Assembly: GCA_013398295.1 (NCBI GenBank)
Contig: VZSF01008482.1
Coordinates: 1 to 64,000 of the forward strand
Direction: 5' to 3'
Length of the DNA stretch: 64,000 nt
Source of the DNA: Chionis minor
Taxonomy: Eukaryota > Chordata > Aves > Charadriiformes > Chionididae
The translations under genes and the position numbers were made by a program. Within the stretch, counting starts at the first letter, position 1. The number at the start of each line of letters is the position of its first letter. A model generated the notes under the pieces. The model made no database searches. It saw only the letters and a list, made by a program, of their open reading frames with translations, and was not told the origin of the DNA. This document shows, piece after piece, positions 14,570-27,604 of this stretch.

Positions 14570-15540
14570 CATGGCTACGGTTGAGCTTTGAATATCTTTA
14601 GGAGTGAAGAGCCCACACTCTGGGCTCCTGTTTCACTGTCTGAGCATCCTCAGACTTAAAATATTTTTCCCAATTTCTCATCGCTGTTTCTTGCATTGCA
14701 ACTGTTTCCTGTTGCCTTTTAGCCAAACTCCATGCACTTCCAAGAAGAGTTGGGGACTGTCTTCCCTATGTCTTCCCACGGGAGTTGAAGACAGCAACGA
14801 TATATCTCTCCTCCTTTAGCCTTTTCTTCCCAAGGCTAAACAAGCACCATTCTTGTAGCCTGTTTTTGTACATCAGATGCTCCAGCCCTCTAATCATCTT
14901 GGTTGCCTCCACTCAACTTGCACATGTATGCCCATATCTTTCTTCAGGGAGCCCAAAGCTGGACACAGCTTCTAGATGTGGTCTCACCAGTCAGCAATAG
15001 AGGGGGGAAATCACTCCCCTTGCCCTGTTGCTTTGCGCTTGCTACTACAGCCCAATATGTTTTTGGTCATCCTCTCTACTACAGCATGCTCCTGACTTGT
15101 GCTTAATGCATTGTCCACCAGGATCTCCAAGTCCTTTTCTGCTAACCTGCTTTCTACCCAATTGCCCACCTGCCTTTCCTGCTAGATGGAGTTATTGCAT
15201 GCCAGGCACTGAACTTGGCATTTGACTCTGTTGAAGTTGACTCTTCATGAGGTTCATCTGAAGAGCAGCAGCCTTGCCCTTCCCAGGGTGTTGACTGCTC
15301 CCACCCGGCCTGCTTTCACTCACACATGTGCTGTGAGTGCACTCCATCCCGTGATCTAGGCTGTTAATGAAGACATTAAACAGCACTGACCTCCACCAGT
15401 TGTACTTTGTAAAACCGCTTACAATCCTTTGAGCCTAGTGTTCCATCCAATTTTCTACCCAAATTATCATTTTAATCCAGTCTGTATCCCACCAGTTTGG
15501 CTACAAGAATATTAAGGGATTCTTTGAGATTTCTTTGCTC
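14570..15540 (-). mobile_element. old CR1 LINE fragment (3' half)
   Basis: Diverged minus-strand CR1. On the plus strand one can follow the reverse complement of the C-terminal and late RT regions in order: the block with CTCCAGCCCTCTAATCATCTT (near 14880), the GGACACAGC...TCTAGATGTGGTCTCACC block (near 14960), the CCACCAGGATCTCCAAGTCC block (near 15116), and the CACTGACC...CCATCCAATTTTCTACCC blocks (15385-15470). No long frame survives. The copy is clearly older than the one at 20.9 kb, and both edges are approximate. Confidence 0.85.
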
Positions 15541-18500
15541 CTACTTTGCTCCAGAGAGGGAAAGAAGATCTCAGGCTCCCACTTTCAAATGCTAATGTTG
15601 CTCCACTGGTGACTTGATCTAGGAGGTCCCCCTCTGGAGAGGTTCAGGTCTTTGTACAGTCACTTCTTTTCAGAACTATTTCCTGGTTCTAAAGTTGGTT
15701 TGAGCCCCAGGATCATGTCAGATGCATTTCTCCAAGTAAAGGATTGTACCCTGATTGCTGCAGTAGCCAAGCAGGTATTCAAAGAAATACCTGAGCAAGA
15801 AATTTTAGTCGTCTTCTACAGCCTCCTACGTTCACTGGGCAGCAGAATTTCTCCCAGTTATTCAGGGCTGAGTTCACCAACTTTATCTTGACTAAATTGG
15901 CATTACCAAAGAAGTACACAGTAAAGGTCTGAGGAAGCAGATGAAGACTATGCTCCTCCTGTTGCGTAACAGATCCAGCACTTAAAAGCATACTAAAGCT
16001 GATGCCTTATTTCTAATTGTCTCTTGTTTTTCTCTGCAAGAAAGAAGTGGCCTGAAGAGCACAGAAGCTTCTCCACATAAAGGCTTTTAAAAGAAACCTT
16101 TCCCACTTTGTGTTTTCCAGCATTGAATTTGTTTCTTCATTAAAGTACAGTTCTATTCTGAAACCAAACTGACTGAGAGTCATTCTGCAGCTTTACTTTC
16201 TTTTTTTTTTGTATCTTTCTGTTCAATCCACAATGAATAAACTACTCTCTGTTTGTGGAAACCAGCTGGGATCTTAAACACAAGCTGGCTTTGTTCCTTC
16301 TTGGAGCTCCAGTCCAGACTCCCATCTATGAGGATGCATCTCCATAGGTCCTATAAGAAGAAGGAAGCCAGGCTAGAAGAATAAAGAAATGTCATCTTCA
16401 CAGAGCAGCACAAGAAACTTTTACTGAAGTGACAGATACTGCTTAGGAATCAGTGAGCCTGGAAATGGATCGCTCTCCCTCTCCGTGTCTCCCATCAGAT
16501 GTTCCTCCTACACCAGCTCTCTGGCTGTGGGCTCTTTGAAGCTGAATACCAGGTGGCCTGTTGCTCTTTCCACACCCCCCTCCAGTGCCTGACAGCTTAT
16601 GCTGAGCTTAATTGCAGGTGCTCTGAGGCAGCTATTAGTTTGCTTTCAGAGCAAGTTAAAAGAATTGACTGCTTTGTCTTGGTAGAAGCTCTACTATGAG
16701 TAGCCAAGTACCAGCCATTTAGCAAATGACTGCTCTTGGATTTACAAGTCCCCCATTTGATTCGTGTATTTCCAACAGAATAGGTAATTTCTTTCACCCA
16801 ATCTGAAAGTTATCCCTCTAGCCTAATCTTGGTGACAAGGCTCCCCCTGCAGTCACTGGAGAAAGATGGTGTGTCCCCAGCGAGCAAACCTGTTTTCTTT
16901 GATGAAGATATATGGAGGAATGACCCTTCAGAAGGAGCTGAGTCTCTCCCCAGAGGCCCTGTGGCAGTCCACACACCAAGTGTAGATGGAAGTGTAATTT
17001 CTGTAATCTCTTCCCTGTGTTCAGCTGCATGAAGCAAACCCAGCACAGGGAAACTGAAAACTCTGATTAAGTTTGTCCCCATAATAAGGTGTTATATTTC
17101 CCTTCTTACTGCTTTGAATTAAATATCTAAGTCCATCACCCTCCCATCCGTAGTCCACCCTATATTTCCAGAGACCAGAATCCTTGTGTCTCAGTTCCTT
17201 AGGAAATCTGTGTCTTGGAGTCAAAGCAATTTCTCAGTCTTTCCTCATTTGCACATGTCCATCAGTCTTTCTGACAGAAATGATCGCAAAGAGCATAGAT
17301 TTGCCTTGTCTGAGTATTTCAATGCAACCATCACAGCTGATTCCAGAAGACAATGTGCAAGGTAGGAAGTAAGCAAGGAAAGAAAAGGACAAAAGAAAGA
17401 AAGTAAAAGAAGACAAAGGCAAAAAGGCAATTGCAAAGGCAAAGGAAGAAGTAAAGGAAAAAAAGGGAAAAGAACAACTTTTTTGTGGCTCACAGTGTTT
17501 CCCTGCAAAGAAGAACATTTTCCCAAGCAAATATTGTTTTCTTTGTAGGGTGTAAGCTCTCTCCCATGCTGAAAAGTATTCAAAGTAAGGTTTGCCACCC
17601 TGAGGTCCAACAGACAGCCTGACCACAGATCAGAGCTGTACCCAGAATCAGCTGCCTGCCACTCTCTTCCATTCGCCTCGTCTCATTTTCTCTCTGCTCT
17701 GCCGCCTTTCTTCCTTTGGCCTCCTTTTCTCTGCATTCCTGTCTTGCAGCATTCCTGCATCCCAATTCCTCTCCTCCAGCTGCCAGGCCAGTTGAAGACC
17801 TACCTTCTCACCCTAGGATGTCACAACCCTAGGATGAACCTGCCACGCTCCCCACTGCCCCCAGCTCACAGCTTTGCTCTCGTTTTTCTTTCTTCCCTAC
17901 TGATATTTTAGCATTCTCAAGTGAAAAAAAATGCAGCCAACTATTAAGCAGAGACTTCAGATAGCGGTGAAGAAATGGAACAGAAACTCACCGTGCAAGT
18001 TGCTAAGTGAAAGCAGGTTGTAATGATCCACTCAAAAGCATTTTGCTAACACTTATATGAAAAATATCCCTCTGCAAGACATTTTTCGGTCTTTCTTTGA
18101 AAGAATAGCTTAAAGAGCTTTCAGCAATCAGTTGAACAGATTTGCCCCTGAACTTAAACATTCCTAAAATATTTTTGACAAAGTACCAATTTCCAGCTGA
18201 ATGCCTCTGTTTTCAAGTGGTTTTCAGTGCTCCCTTGTGGCAAAAATTAAATCATTTCTTTCGATGAATTTTCATTTTTCATCCGAATTTCCACAGGAAT
18301 GCCTAAACAAAAGTCTAGAAACCTGCCCTTTGTGGCTTCCCCAGCCTTTTGACCTTTTTATCACTTACTATTTTGTTTTATCAGAAACATTATTATAAAA
18401 TTTAAGGCATCTAGTTGTGTGCATCCAAGTTTTGCCAGTTTAATACTCATCTTCTGACAACACTCAGGGTTCAGCTAGCCTCCTAATTAGTTACTGGCTG

Positions 18501-19555
18501 CAGTGGAGAGAATTATTGTGGAGAAACACCAACCTGCTACCCATGGGAGCTCATTTTTCTTTGCTGTCGCTAGCTAGAAATTTGGAAGAGAGTGATGCTT
18601 AATCCTGCTGGCCCTGCCAATCTTAGCTCCCCCTCTCTCGCTAAAGAAATACAAATGCCTGCACTACTCTGGTTGCTGAGGGCTGCTTGGAGAAAGCTGC
18701 ATCTTTAGTGACAAAATATCGGCTCAATATGACATGGTAAAACTGCAACAGCTCAACTTCAGAGGGATTGGGCTGAGTTTTAGTCGTACTTAGGTCAGGG
18801 TGTGTCGAGCACCTCCCTGGGAGGGGTGTTGTGGCAGGGCTGCTGAGATCGGGATCTGTTGGTAGCAGAGAGCTGTTCACACTCATTGTTTGTGCTCTCA
18901 TTTACTTTTCATTAGTTTGTTACGCAAATCTTCTTTCAAGTGTTTTCATTCTCATCAGTCAATAAATGATAACAATCAGACATGGAATGTTCTAAAAGTG
19001 GAAGCACAAAAAGACCTATTTCCTGTCAGCCCATATGTTCTGGGCAAAGAGAGCTGTATATCCCGGAGGAAAATTAAAGATCTGAAAGAACATCTGAAAA
19101 TTCATCAGCTGAGTTTCTCAGCAGATCTTGACTGTACAGGCTGAAAAACAAGAGCCCAGTGCTAGTGGACAACTAAAGATCTCCACCTAGTGAAACAGAG
19201 TAAGGGGACAGGTTGCTGCTTCGCAGTCTTCCCAGGGAAGCCAGGCAGAAGGTGAGAAAAATGATCTTCAGTGAAATGGCAAGTTTAACATCGGTGTTGT
19301 CAGAATACCTGTTCTGGCAACAATCTCGGTATTGTGTCGATGCCGAGAACAGCAGCCACCTCTGCAGCTTGTGGGGGGAATATGGGATGCCCATCCCAAC
19401 GGCATCCCTGCTCCAGGTGCCCACGGGCAGCCTGGCTGCTAGGATGGTAAGAGCCACAATCTCTGCAAAAAGGGGTGATGCACAGAGGCTCTTTTAACCT
19501 CCGTGTGCCAAGGCTCCATTAGGAGAGCATTAAAACTCCCCTCTCAAAGTCCTAA
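15541..19555. other. no gene recognised
   Basis: AT-leaning sequence. The only obvious structure is the purine tract at 17366-17476. Confidence 0.65.
17366..17476 (+). repeat. purine-rich low-complexity tract
   Basis: About 110 bases almost entirely A and G (GGAAAGAAAAGGAC, GAAAGAAAGTAAAAG, GGAAAAAAAGGGAAAAGAAC). The opposite strand reads as an artefactual Leu/Phe/Pro-rich frame. Confidence 0.85.
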
Positions 19556-19559
19556 CCCT

Positions 19560-19870
19560 TACCCAAGGTGATCATGGCTCTGTATTAACTACAGCCCGAC
19601 AAATTACACGATACAGTAATGACGGCTTCTGGCTGGGAACCTTTTCACGTGATGACATTTTTCGTATTGATGGGATTACCCATTCTGTTGCAAGCACAAG
19701 ATAATTGTAATTTCCTGGACTGTTACCAAACACATAAAGGTTATGGGTAGTCTTGTTAAAGCTCTCATATTAGTGGAAAATTGTATGTTATGAGGTGATA
19801 GAAAATTAACGGCCATTCTTTTGCGGTTTGCATACAATTAAATCCCTAGGGGGCCTTTCTGTTCCATTGG
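19560..19870. promoter_or_regulatory. candidate conserved non-coding element
   Basis: AT-rich, non-repetitive and dense in homeodomain-type cores (GATAATTGTAATTT near 19700, CAATTAAAT near 19837) plus an octamer-like TTTGCAT (19828). No coding rhythm and no repeat similarity. Assigned by appearance only; there is no alignment evidence. Confidence 0.25.
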
Positions 19871-20863
19871 AAACAGGTGATGTGTGCATTATTACAAACA
19901 TCACCTCTTCCTTCCAAGCACTATGACATTCAGGTTTATTCCTTAATACATCCTACTGAGCTCACAGGAGTGTGGAACCGGAGTCCCCAGCTCTGTCCCG
20001 CTTTCTCTGCACCCAGCCATGAGCAACGTGCTCCTCCGCTACCAGCAAAGAAAGCCTTCCGGAGGAAGGAGCTGGCTTCATAGGTGATTACATTGTGGTA
20101 ACTGTGCAGTGGGTAGATGAAAACCAAAAAGCGGTTCTCAGAAATGGCCATAGCATGGAGACATTTCAAAGCCGGAGGCTATGTACCTCCAGAGAGGTAC
20201 CTGGAGGTTACGTATTTCCAATGCTACAAATGCATCCTCGTGCTTAGACTTGGGCTGATGTAGGTCAAGTCAGGTACTTCCCAAGCTGGGCCAAGTTGAG
20301 GTGTCTCATTTTATCAATGCTTTGTTTTGTCTAAAGGATAAGACTGCTGATACCCCTTCTCTGCAGGCTTCCTTGGAGGCCCAAAACTTTTTTTTCTCCC
20401 AAGAGGAGAACTAATGCTTTGTTTTCCCTCCTCAGATGTAACTCCTAGAACAAGTGATTTCCTTTCTCTTCAAAACAAGCTGTCCCTTTCATGTGCTGCT
20501 TATCTTTAGGAGATAAACTAGTAACAACCCAGCAGTTTTTCCACTATTTCCATCCCACTGTGTTCAAATAGTGGTGCCTTATTGTGCATGCAGCATGGAT
20601 CAATCTAGTGTAACAGATCTCCATCTTACAAATAATTGAGCTATAGACATCACTACATCCACCCTGTAATCAGGAGGCATGAAATCTCCACATTGACTTG
20701 GTATCAATCCAGTAGGTATGAGGAACAACAAGGTTGACAGTGGGTAATGTCTGTATTTCAGCACAGGACTTTCACATCAGTCCAGGACAGAAGATACACA
20801 GCTGGGCAGCTAAAACAGAGTTCACTCCAGGTATCCATGTCCTTACAGCGACCACTAAGAATT

Positions 20864-22500
20864 ACAGAATCACAGAATCACTGGGTTTGGAAGGGACCTT
20901 TGGAGATCATCTAGTCCAACCCTCCAGCCAGAGCAGGGTCACCCAGAGCATGTTGCACAGGATGGCGTCCAGGTGGGTTGGGAATGTCTCCAGAGTCGGA
21001 GACTCCACCACCTCTCTGGGCAGCCTGTGCCAGTGCTCTGCCTCCCTCAAAGGAAAGAAGTTCCTCCTCATGTTCAGATGGAACTTCCTATATTCAAGTT
21101 TGTGCCCGTTACCTCTTGTCCTGCCACTGTGCATTACTGAAAACAGATGGTACCCTCTTTCCGGCACCCTCCCTTTAAGTATTTATAAGCATTGATGAGA
21201 TTCCCCCCTCAGTCATCTCTTCTCCACACTAAAAAGACCCAACTCCCTCAGCCTTTCCTCGTAAGAAAGATGCTCCAGCCCCCTAATCATCTTCGTGGCC
21301 CTTTGCTGTCCCCTCTGCAGCAGTCCCCTGTCCTTCTTGAACTGGGGAGCCCAGAACTGGACACAGCACTCCAGATGCCACTCACCAAGGCAGAGTAAAG
21401 GGGGAGGGTGGCCTCCCTCTACCTGCTGGCCATGCTCTTCTTAATGATATTGGCCTTCTTGGCCACAAGGGCACATTGCTGGCTCACAGTCATCCCGTTG
21501 TCCACCAGGACTCCCAGGTCCCTTTCCACAGAGCTACTTTCCAGCAGGTCAGCCTCTAAACCTGTACTGGTGCATGGGGTTATTCCTCCCCAGGGGCAGG
21601 AGGTTATTCCTCCCCTACACTTGCCTGTGTTGAATTTCATAAGGTTTCTCTCTGCCCAGCCTTCCAGCCTGTTCAGGTCGTGCTGAATGGCAGCGCAGCC
21701 TTCTGGTGTGTCAGCCACTCCTCCCAGTTTGGTGTCATCAGCAAACTTGCTGATGGTACACTCCATCCCTTCATCCCAGTCATTGATGAGTATATGGAAC
21801 AGGATTGGACCCAGTACTGACCCCTGGGGAACATCACTTGTTGCAGGCCCCCAGCTAGACTCTGCCCTACTGATCACACCCCTCTGCGCTCTGCCTGCCA
21901 GCCAGTTTTCAATCCACCCCACTGCCCATTTGTCTAATCCACACTCCCTAAGCTTGCCTATGAGGATGCTGTGGGAGACGGTGTAAAAAGCCTTGCTGAA
22001 GTTTAGGCAGACAACATCCACTGCTCTCCCCTCATCTACCGATCCTGTCATGCTGTCGTAGAAGGCTATCGGATTAGTCAGACATGACTTCCCCTTGGTG
22101 AATCCATGTTGACTACTTCTGATAACCTTCTTTTCCTCCAGATGCTTGGAGATGATGCCCAGAACGAGCTGTTCCATTATCTTTCCAATGATGGAGGTGA
22201 GGCTGACTGGCCTGTAGTTTCCTGGATCCTCCTTCTTGCCCTTTTTGAAGACTGGAGTGACATTGTCTTTCCTCCAGTCCTCAGGCGCCTCGCCTGTTCT
22301 TCAGGACCTTCCAAAGATGATGGAAAGTGGCCCAGCAATGACTTCTGCCAGCTCCCTCAGCACTCACGGGTGCATCCCATCAGGACCTGGGGACTTGTGG
22401 ATATCCAGCTTACTTAACTGATCTCTAACTTGATCATCCTCAACCAAGGGAAAGTCTTCCTTCCTCCAGACTTTCCCTGTTCCCTGTAAAGTCTGGGACT
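20864..22500 (-). mobile_element. CR1 LINE, 5'-truncated, reverse transcriptase to 3' end
   Basis: The largest CR1 copy here. On the minus strand it starts in the linker before the reverse transcriptase (HKSPGPDGMHP-like motif near 22380), runs through the RT domain and a C-terminal block ([13 protein letters not shown] near 20970), and ends in the CR1 3' tail of ATTCTGTG repeats at 20864-20880. The longest open part, 22177-21419, holds 252 codons with SQHGFTKGKSCLTN, PQGSVLGP and the motif C signature FADDTKLGG. The copy is dead: motif A reads LNFSKAFYTV where the family has LDFSKAFDTV, so the metal-binding Asp is Asn. Frames also break before and after this segment. A 14-bp sequence is repeated at 21578 and 21602. 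The 5' end is lost, as usual for CR1. Confidence 0.95.
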
Positions 22501-25432
22501 CCTGAGAGCAACTAGATATACTAGAGTAAACTGCACACACTGCTATGGCTTTCCTGAATGCAAAGAACAAGATCTGAAGAACCTGAACAAATTTTTTTGG
22601 GAGTTGCACAACTTCTCAAAAGTATGTCTGAAACCTAGGTACAAGTTTTCTCCAAAATGTTACAGCTTGGCTAATCAGTTAAATGGAATTGACAACAACT
22701 AAAATGCACCAAACCTGCTACTTCTTTCAAGATGACAGTGCACTTTTGCATATTTTAAGTTTCAGAAAACAATTTTCTTTCATCTTATAAAAATAAATAT
22801 TAATTTTGCTTTTACTGCCATCCTCCCATTTTTGCAAGGCTTTGGTTAAAAACTATCTGCTCCACCATCAGCTCTGAACTTTGTCTGTTAAATTTTGTTA
22901 CACAATAAAATAGATCCTGATTCCCTTTCAGTGGCCCCAGGCTATCAGGGAGGCAGAGAGGTCTCATGGATCATGTTTTCAGAGTACACATTTCCAAACT
23001 TAGGTCAGTGCCTTGCTTCATACACATTTTACCTTTTCTGTGTTGAACACTGAGATAGAGAAATTGAAGTTGCTGAAGGGGCGGGTGCTGGATCATTGCC
23101 CACATTTTGACAATACCTTCTTACCACTTCTCATTACGCAGGGACAGATAACTGGATTGAGATAATGATGGACGAGGCTGGGGTTTGAATGTGACCTAAC
23201 TCGTGAATCCTCAAATCAGGGGAAGGGAGGGAAAATTGTTTTCTTAGAGAGCCAGCAGCATCCATAAGATTGGCCCTTATCCAGTAACCCTGCTGTGCTC
23301 TCCCAGCAGTCTATCTGTCCTGTCAAAACTCTGCCGAGTCCTCCAAGCCTCTTCAGCCTTTGCTTTGCGACACCAGTGAGGTATTGTAAATAGAAGAGCC
23401 TGCTTTGCCAATAGCAAGATCTATGTACCGCAACTTTCCTTACTGCAAGCAAAGCTTGGTTCAAGGAAAATCAATTTTGTTGTGGTCTACCTAGGACTCA
23501 TCACCACAAGGATAAAGTGTGCTCCTGTTTACCATGTGGGAACATAACATTTGTTTGGGGTGAAGTATGATTCATTCACTACCCCCAAATAGCAGCCGGG
23601 ATAAAATTGTTTTGGTTTTGTTTAACTGGAAAAAACCACTCTCCGTATGCACGGTCAGGAAGGTAAGCACAGTCCATTGTGCTTCGCAACCTCTGTGGAG
23701 AAATGAGGCTTCGCTATAGGGCTCAGCCCCCATGATGACTCCTCCGCCTTGAGCAGTCACATGGCGCATTAGGGCAAACTGTTCTAAATCCTCCAGCAGA
23801 GCTTGAAACAGCGTGTTGGACCTCGTTCCTCTTCAGGCCTGGAGGTCCTCGGGTTAACTTGGCCCCACTGTCCCAGTTGCAGCCCACTGTCCCACGGACA
23901 TACCTTTAGCCTGGTGGTTCCTGCCCCAGCAGAAGGCTGAGCTGAGCTGTCGTGGCTGGGCTGGCAGGGCTATGGTCCTCCCTGGAAGAGGTAACCTGCC
24001 CCCTCACAGGAGTAAAAACATTCCTGCAAACCTCACTTACAAGCTATGAGATGTGGCTGGAAGATCAGGAGCAAAGCATCTCAGATGTGCTTCAAGCTTA
24101 ATGTGAGACCTCAGTGCCACAGAAACAACCTAGTCACAGTTACAGCATGGGGAGCTAAAAATCCCAGTTAAAAATCTCATAGAAAGGTGAAGGTGGCAGG
24201 TTAAGACTAATTAGGTTCTGCCCTAGCTTTGTAATTTTTGTCATAGACCTCGTGGTGTGAAACAAAATCTCCCTTTCGTGGCTACCTGCCACTTTACAGG
24301 TTTATGCAGGTGATGGTTAAATACAAGCTCTGCTGGGTTCTCTGGAAATGCTGCAGAGTTAAGACTAAACCTAGTTCCACTCATGGACTGTTTGGGAGAG
24401 CTGAAGCTGCCCCATGCACTACAGAAGTTAAAAATCACCGTGCATGTTGGGAAGGGGATCTTACTCTGGTATTGCACTACCATGCTAATGATTTGGCAGC
24501 TTAGTCACCAGATGCCTTGGACCCATCACTGCTGAGTGAAATTGCTGGAGGGTAACGGAGAAAGCTGCAAAACCTGTGGTTTGAAAGACAACTCCTTTTT
24601 AGCCTGGATTCAGAGAAAGACTCTGTTTCCCAGTGAAGGCCAGCTGCATTTCACTCTGCTCAACTAACCTCAAAGTAAGGACCCCTGTGGTTGATTTATG
24701 ATGTGGCTTCTTTTGATTTAAGAGATAAATCGTCATTGCTTGAAGGTTGTTAGCTCTTTATACAGGATCCTTTCAACTCAACACTGACTCCATCACATGC
24801 CATGAACCGGGAGACAGAGGAAGACAAAAGGAAAGTGGACTTTGGTATGTGATTTCCACCTGTCCTTTGGTGGGTGAGAGGCTCTCCAGCATCAGGTTTA
24901 GTTGTTGCTGGATCATACAACAGAAGGTCTCGAGCAAGAGCAACCCATGATCCTCAGAAAAGACTTGTCTTGGGAGAGGTCCATGCATGCCGAGCCAACA
25001 CAGACAAACTATGTGTGCAGGAAGAGTAGCTCTCCTGTCCTGGGGCTCACAACAGTGGCCCAGAGATCCTGGTCAGTTCTACCATGTCTTTAGGGAAGCA
25101 ACCCCTGTCCTCACATACAAAAGAAGTAGCATGATAATTAAGAAATTTAATCAGTCAAATAAGCCCTGCTAAACTGCCCATATCAGCCTGCCTGCTGTGA
25201 AAAGAGAATGCTCCTACTCACTGCTTGCCACAAAATGGTCAGCTCCTGGGGCACGGGTTTCCTTCACGCCCTTCTCCCCAAGTGGCGATTTTGAAATTCT
25301 CCTTCAGTTTGCAAATGGGTGCTCTGCTCCTGTCAGTAAAAGCAGACAGAAAATGTCCCCAGGGACCTAGAAGCAGAAAAGTACACATATTCTTGGTCTG
25401 ATAATCCAAGCAAGGCTCACCAAAATGTCTTC

Positions 25433-25502
25433 CTTTTTTTTGTTTTGTTTTGTTTTGTGTTTTGCTTTGTTTGGTTTGGTTTGGTTTGGTTTGGGTTTTT
25501 TT
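25433..25502 (+). repeat. compound TTTTG / GGTTT low-complexity tract
   Basis: A T run passes into TTTTG units, then into GGTTT units, ending in GGGTTTTTTT. Simple-sequence DNA with no gene content. Confidence 0.9.
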
Positions 25503-27564
25503 AGGAGAAAGATTTTCCAGACTAGATCTAGCTACAGGCTGGGGCAAATTTGACAAATAACTGCATGCAGGAGGCTTTCCAGTGGCTCAGTGGCTATAGG
25601 TGGTAAGAGGGCAGTTGCATGGGAGGGATCGTGGGTTGCAGCAACTGCAATAAGATCCTGCTGCTGGAGGAAGAGGAGTACTTTCTGGGGATACAAGAAA
25701 GGCTGCAACACCAACACCTATAGGTACAACCCTGCCTCCCTCCTCAGCATGGTTAAAGACCCACTGGAGAAGCAGGACTAGTTTGTGCAGAGGAGAGGTG
25801 GGCAACAGTGGAGAGTCCAAGACAAGGCAAGAGAAGGCGGCAAGAAAGTAAGACAACTGTATGGATTGGATTAATTTCATGTAGAGAAGACTGAATGCAA
25901 ATAGTATGTCTCCAGGTACAACTGTAAAGAGGAACAGACCAGTTGATTAATCAAGTTCGTCACGGACAGGACACAAAGCAATGGGTTTCAGCTGAGAAAA
26001 GTAAATACAGGCTGGGAGAGCTGAGAACAAGCAGAGATAAGCATGTGCCAGGGTGAAGGGATGGACCATGGCATGCTATCATCCTTTCCAACCTCAGCTG
26101 TCCTCCAAGCGTTTAGTTCAGGTTAGAAAACTTAATACTCTAAGTCTGTAGTCAAAAGAAAAAAAATATTCTCAAAACTGAAATAATAGGCTGGAAATTT
26201 TAGCCTTAAAAGATGGATGACTAGAAACTGCAGAAATCTGAGGATTCTACAGTTTCCAAAACTACATATGGGAAAAAACTCCTCTTTAGCTCTCTCCGGG
26301 TGGCTGTTCTGGTTTCAGAGCATTCATAGATTACATTTTCCACCTTGAACTTCTCAAAAACAAAACAAAGCCTGATCCCAGGACTCCCAGCATCTCAGAA
26401 CTTGCAATTAAAATCACTGGAGGTGACAGCGCTGGAAACGTTTAAATATAATCAAGCCACCTTCAAGTTTTCAAAGATTGGCTTGTTTGTTTTTAATGCC
26501 TTCCACTCAGAGGGAGAGGAAGATTTCATTAGAGCTTGAAAAATGCCTCAGGTGGAATCCACAGCTACAGGGCACTGGACTGCTGCCTAAAAGGCCAAGC
26601 TTTATGTTTCCCAGTCTTTTCCCCCTCCAGACACAGATGTTTTTCTTTTCTAACTCGGTAACTTATAAAGACTTAAAGCAGAGGTGCTGCAACCTCAGGC
26701 TAATCAGGGAGAGTTTGAGCCCTGGGAAAATTCGTTTTGAGGACCAACAAGAAAAATGGCAAAGGTGGATGGGACAGGATGCGACAGCAGCCAGGACTCC
26801 ACTGGGCCTGATGGTGGGTCCCCATGGCCAGGACAGCAGTTTGGGGCTGTGAACCCCCCCTGTCTGCGCTGTTCCACATGATTTTAATTTGAAGATAAAC
26901 CTTAGGAGTTCACCTTCCAAATAAATTCCAGCCTTCTCCTTTGGCTACTGCTGTATCCTGCTGATTTCAAGTCTTGTCCAGGTGTATTGATTCTTCCAGC
27001 AGCAAAAACACTGGCATATAAATTGCAAATTGGAGCCAAAGGAAGGTGGCTGCATTCAGAGCACATGGGATAAAAGAGATTTATAACAAGGGAAAGGTGT
27101 GTTTATTCATCTGTTGACCTCAGGCCCTGCATTACCACACTCCCCATAGAGTGGTGCTTGGTGTTGACCTTGAGATGATGGCTTAGCAGGGGCAGTGCAG
27201 CCAGCTTTTAATAAGTGAGTTTAGCAGAGGCAGAACCATTCCAAGAAAAATGCTCTAGCAAGTGACTCTGTCAAACCCGACACAGCAAAATTAACAACCT
27301 CATTCGCGCCAGGCTAATTCCTTTCTTGTGATTATCATTATTATTCTGTTTTCATATTGCAATAAATAATGTAATTACTAAAAGCCAAGTGCTGATTAAC
27401 AGAGATTCCCTGCTCTGCTGGCAGAGAGATAGTCAGGCTGGGGAGAGGAGAGTGAGCCTCGAGCTCCTGCCAAGGGGTGCTGCAGTTTTCCTGCACGCTA
27501 CTCAAACAGCGGGTCACTTGGGGTGGTCACTTCAAAGAAAGGGACTGATTTGGTGACCCACAGT

Positions 27565-27604
27565 TTCCCTTCCCTTCCCTTCCCTTCCCTTCCCTTCCCT
27601 TCCC
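27565..27604 (+). repeat. TTCCC pentanucleotide microsatellite (8 units)
   Basis: Eight perfect TTCCC units. A homopyrimidine tract of this kind can form triplex DNA. Confidence 0.95.
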
